The notes under the pieces were generated by a model. The model was given only the letters and a program-made list of their open reading frames with translations, had not been told where the DNA came from and did no database searches. From Usnea hakonensis (taxonomy: Eukaryota; Ascomycota; Lecanoromycetes; Lecanorales; Parmeliaceae), in NCBI GenBank assembly GCA_013423325.1, contig BLJB01000123.1, forward strand, positions 81,935-145,934: DNA of 64,000 nt. Direction: 5' to 3'. How positions within the stretch are numbered: the first letter of the stretch is position 1; every line of letters begins with the position of its first letter. Of this stretch, positions 63,961-64,000 are shown piece after piece. The position numbers and the translations under genes were made by a program.

Positions 63961-64000
63961 ACCCCCTTCCCCTAGGCGTACACCCCCTAAACCCCTAGGC
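63961..64000. repeat. Short imperfect direct repeat at the window end
   Basis: Two copies of CGTACACCCCC...CCCTAGG follow one another, at about 63957-63977 and 63978-63999. They are much richer in C than the surrounding AT-rich DNA. They may belong to the element or to another repeat that starts here. Confidence 0.45.

Larger units (their letters stand above)
62537..64000 (+). mobile_element. RIP-degraded Tc1/mariner-type element, cut by the window end
   Basis: Begins after a TA at 62535-62536. Its first 70 bases resemble the MITE ends at 3191-3649 (AGCATGCTC, A8, ATTTCTTGGCACAC). From about 62640 the sequence is very AT-rich and CpA and TpG dinucleotides are almost gone while CpG remains, the pattern of repeat-induced point mutation. 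Fragments of a transposase in the + orientation survive, broken by many stops, chiefly at 63418-63600. I see no right-hand inverted repeat before 64000, so the element probably continues beyond the window. It is dead as a coding element. Confidence 0.85.

Noticed and set aside
1..64000. CRISPR arrays, prokaryotic operons, ribosome binding sites
   Set aside because: The DNA is eukaryotic; no direct-repeat arrays were seen.
1..64000. tRNA genes
   Set aside because: I looked for GGTTCGAATC-like boxes in the intergenic regions; the only similar string (GGTTCGAAT near 61371) has no A box or acceptor pairing.

Overview
The window is nuclear DNA of a filamentous ascomycete (Pezizomycotina). The signs are genes split by short introns of about 44-170 nt with GTRNGY donors, CTRAY-type branch points and YAG acceptors; CT-rich 5' leaders; fungal-type proteins (Cet1-type RNA triphosphatase, homoisocitrate dehydrogenase, an Adp1-like ABC transporter with EGF-like repeats, a Prp17-like factor with its own N-terminus); and an AT-rich tail almost free of CpA/TpG, the mark of repeat-induced point mutation (RIP). 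I cannot place it to class with confidence; Leotiomycetes or a near relative is a guess.

Layout. 0.6-3 kb: an F-box gene and a small cupin gene. 3.2-3.65 kb: a 459-bp MITE with 72-bp near-perfect terminal inverted repeats, in the promoter region between the cupin gene and a cytochrome-b5/acyl-CoA dehydrogenase fusion gene (4-5.9 kb). 6.3-13.2 kb: PQ-loop MPDU1-like membrane protein, Mediator subunit Med8, proteasome base subunit Rpn2. 14-18.7 kb: mRNA capping 5'-triphosphatase Cet1 and haem O synthase Cox10. 19.5-27.2 kb: a large ZZ/EF-hand/zinc-ribbon protein, splicing factor Prp17/Cdc40, ER cargo receptor Erv14. 27.8-35.6 kb: a PLP aminotransferase, the Adp1-like ABC transporter, a candidate 30-residue membrane micropeptide and Lys12. 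36.4-43.2 kb: an unknown conserved protein, pyruvate kinase and a DUF1769-like protein. 44.8-50.1 kb: a second F-box protein, a secreted Ser/Thr-rich repeat protein, a small Gln-rich protein with a duplicated last exon, and an unknown conserved protein. 50.8-62.3 kb: a DDX60-like helicase (8 exons), two low-complexity proteins and mitochondrial ribosomal protein uS8m. From 62.54 kb to the end: an AT-rich, RIP-ravaged Tc1/mariner-type element whose left inverted repeat matches the MITE at 3.2 kb.

The genes are mostly housekeeping and unrelated in pathway: transcription and RNA processing (Med8, Cet1, Prp17), proteasome (Rpn2), secretion and glycosylation (Erv14, MPDU1-like), mitochondria (Cox10, uS8m), lysine synthesis (Lys12) and glycolysis (Pyk). 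Seven pairs are divergently arranged and could share promoters. I see no biosynthetic cluster, defence island, CRISPR array or tRNA. All exon structures were worked out by eye from splice signals, reading phase and protein-family continuity; none was checked against transcripts or by a search. The most interesting observations are the duplicated alternative terminal exon at 48.3-48.4 kb and the MITE / RIP-inactivated element pair.
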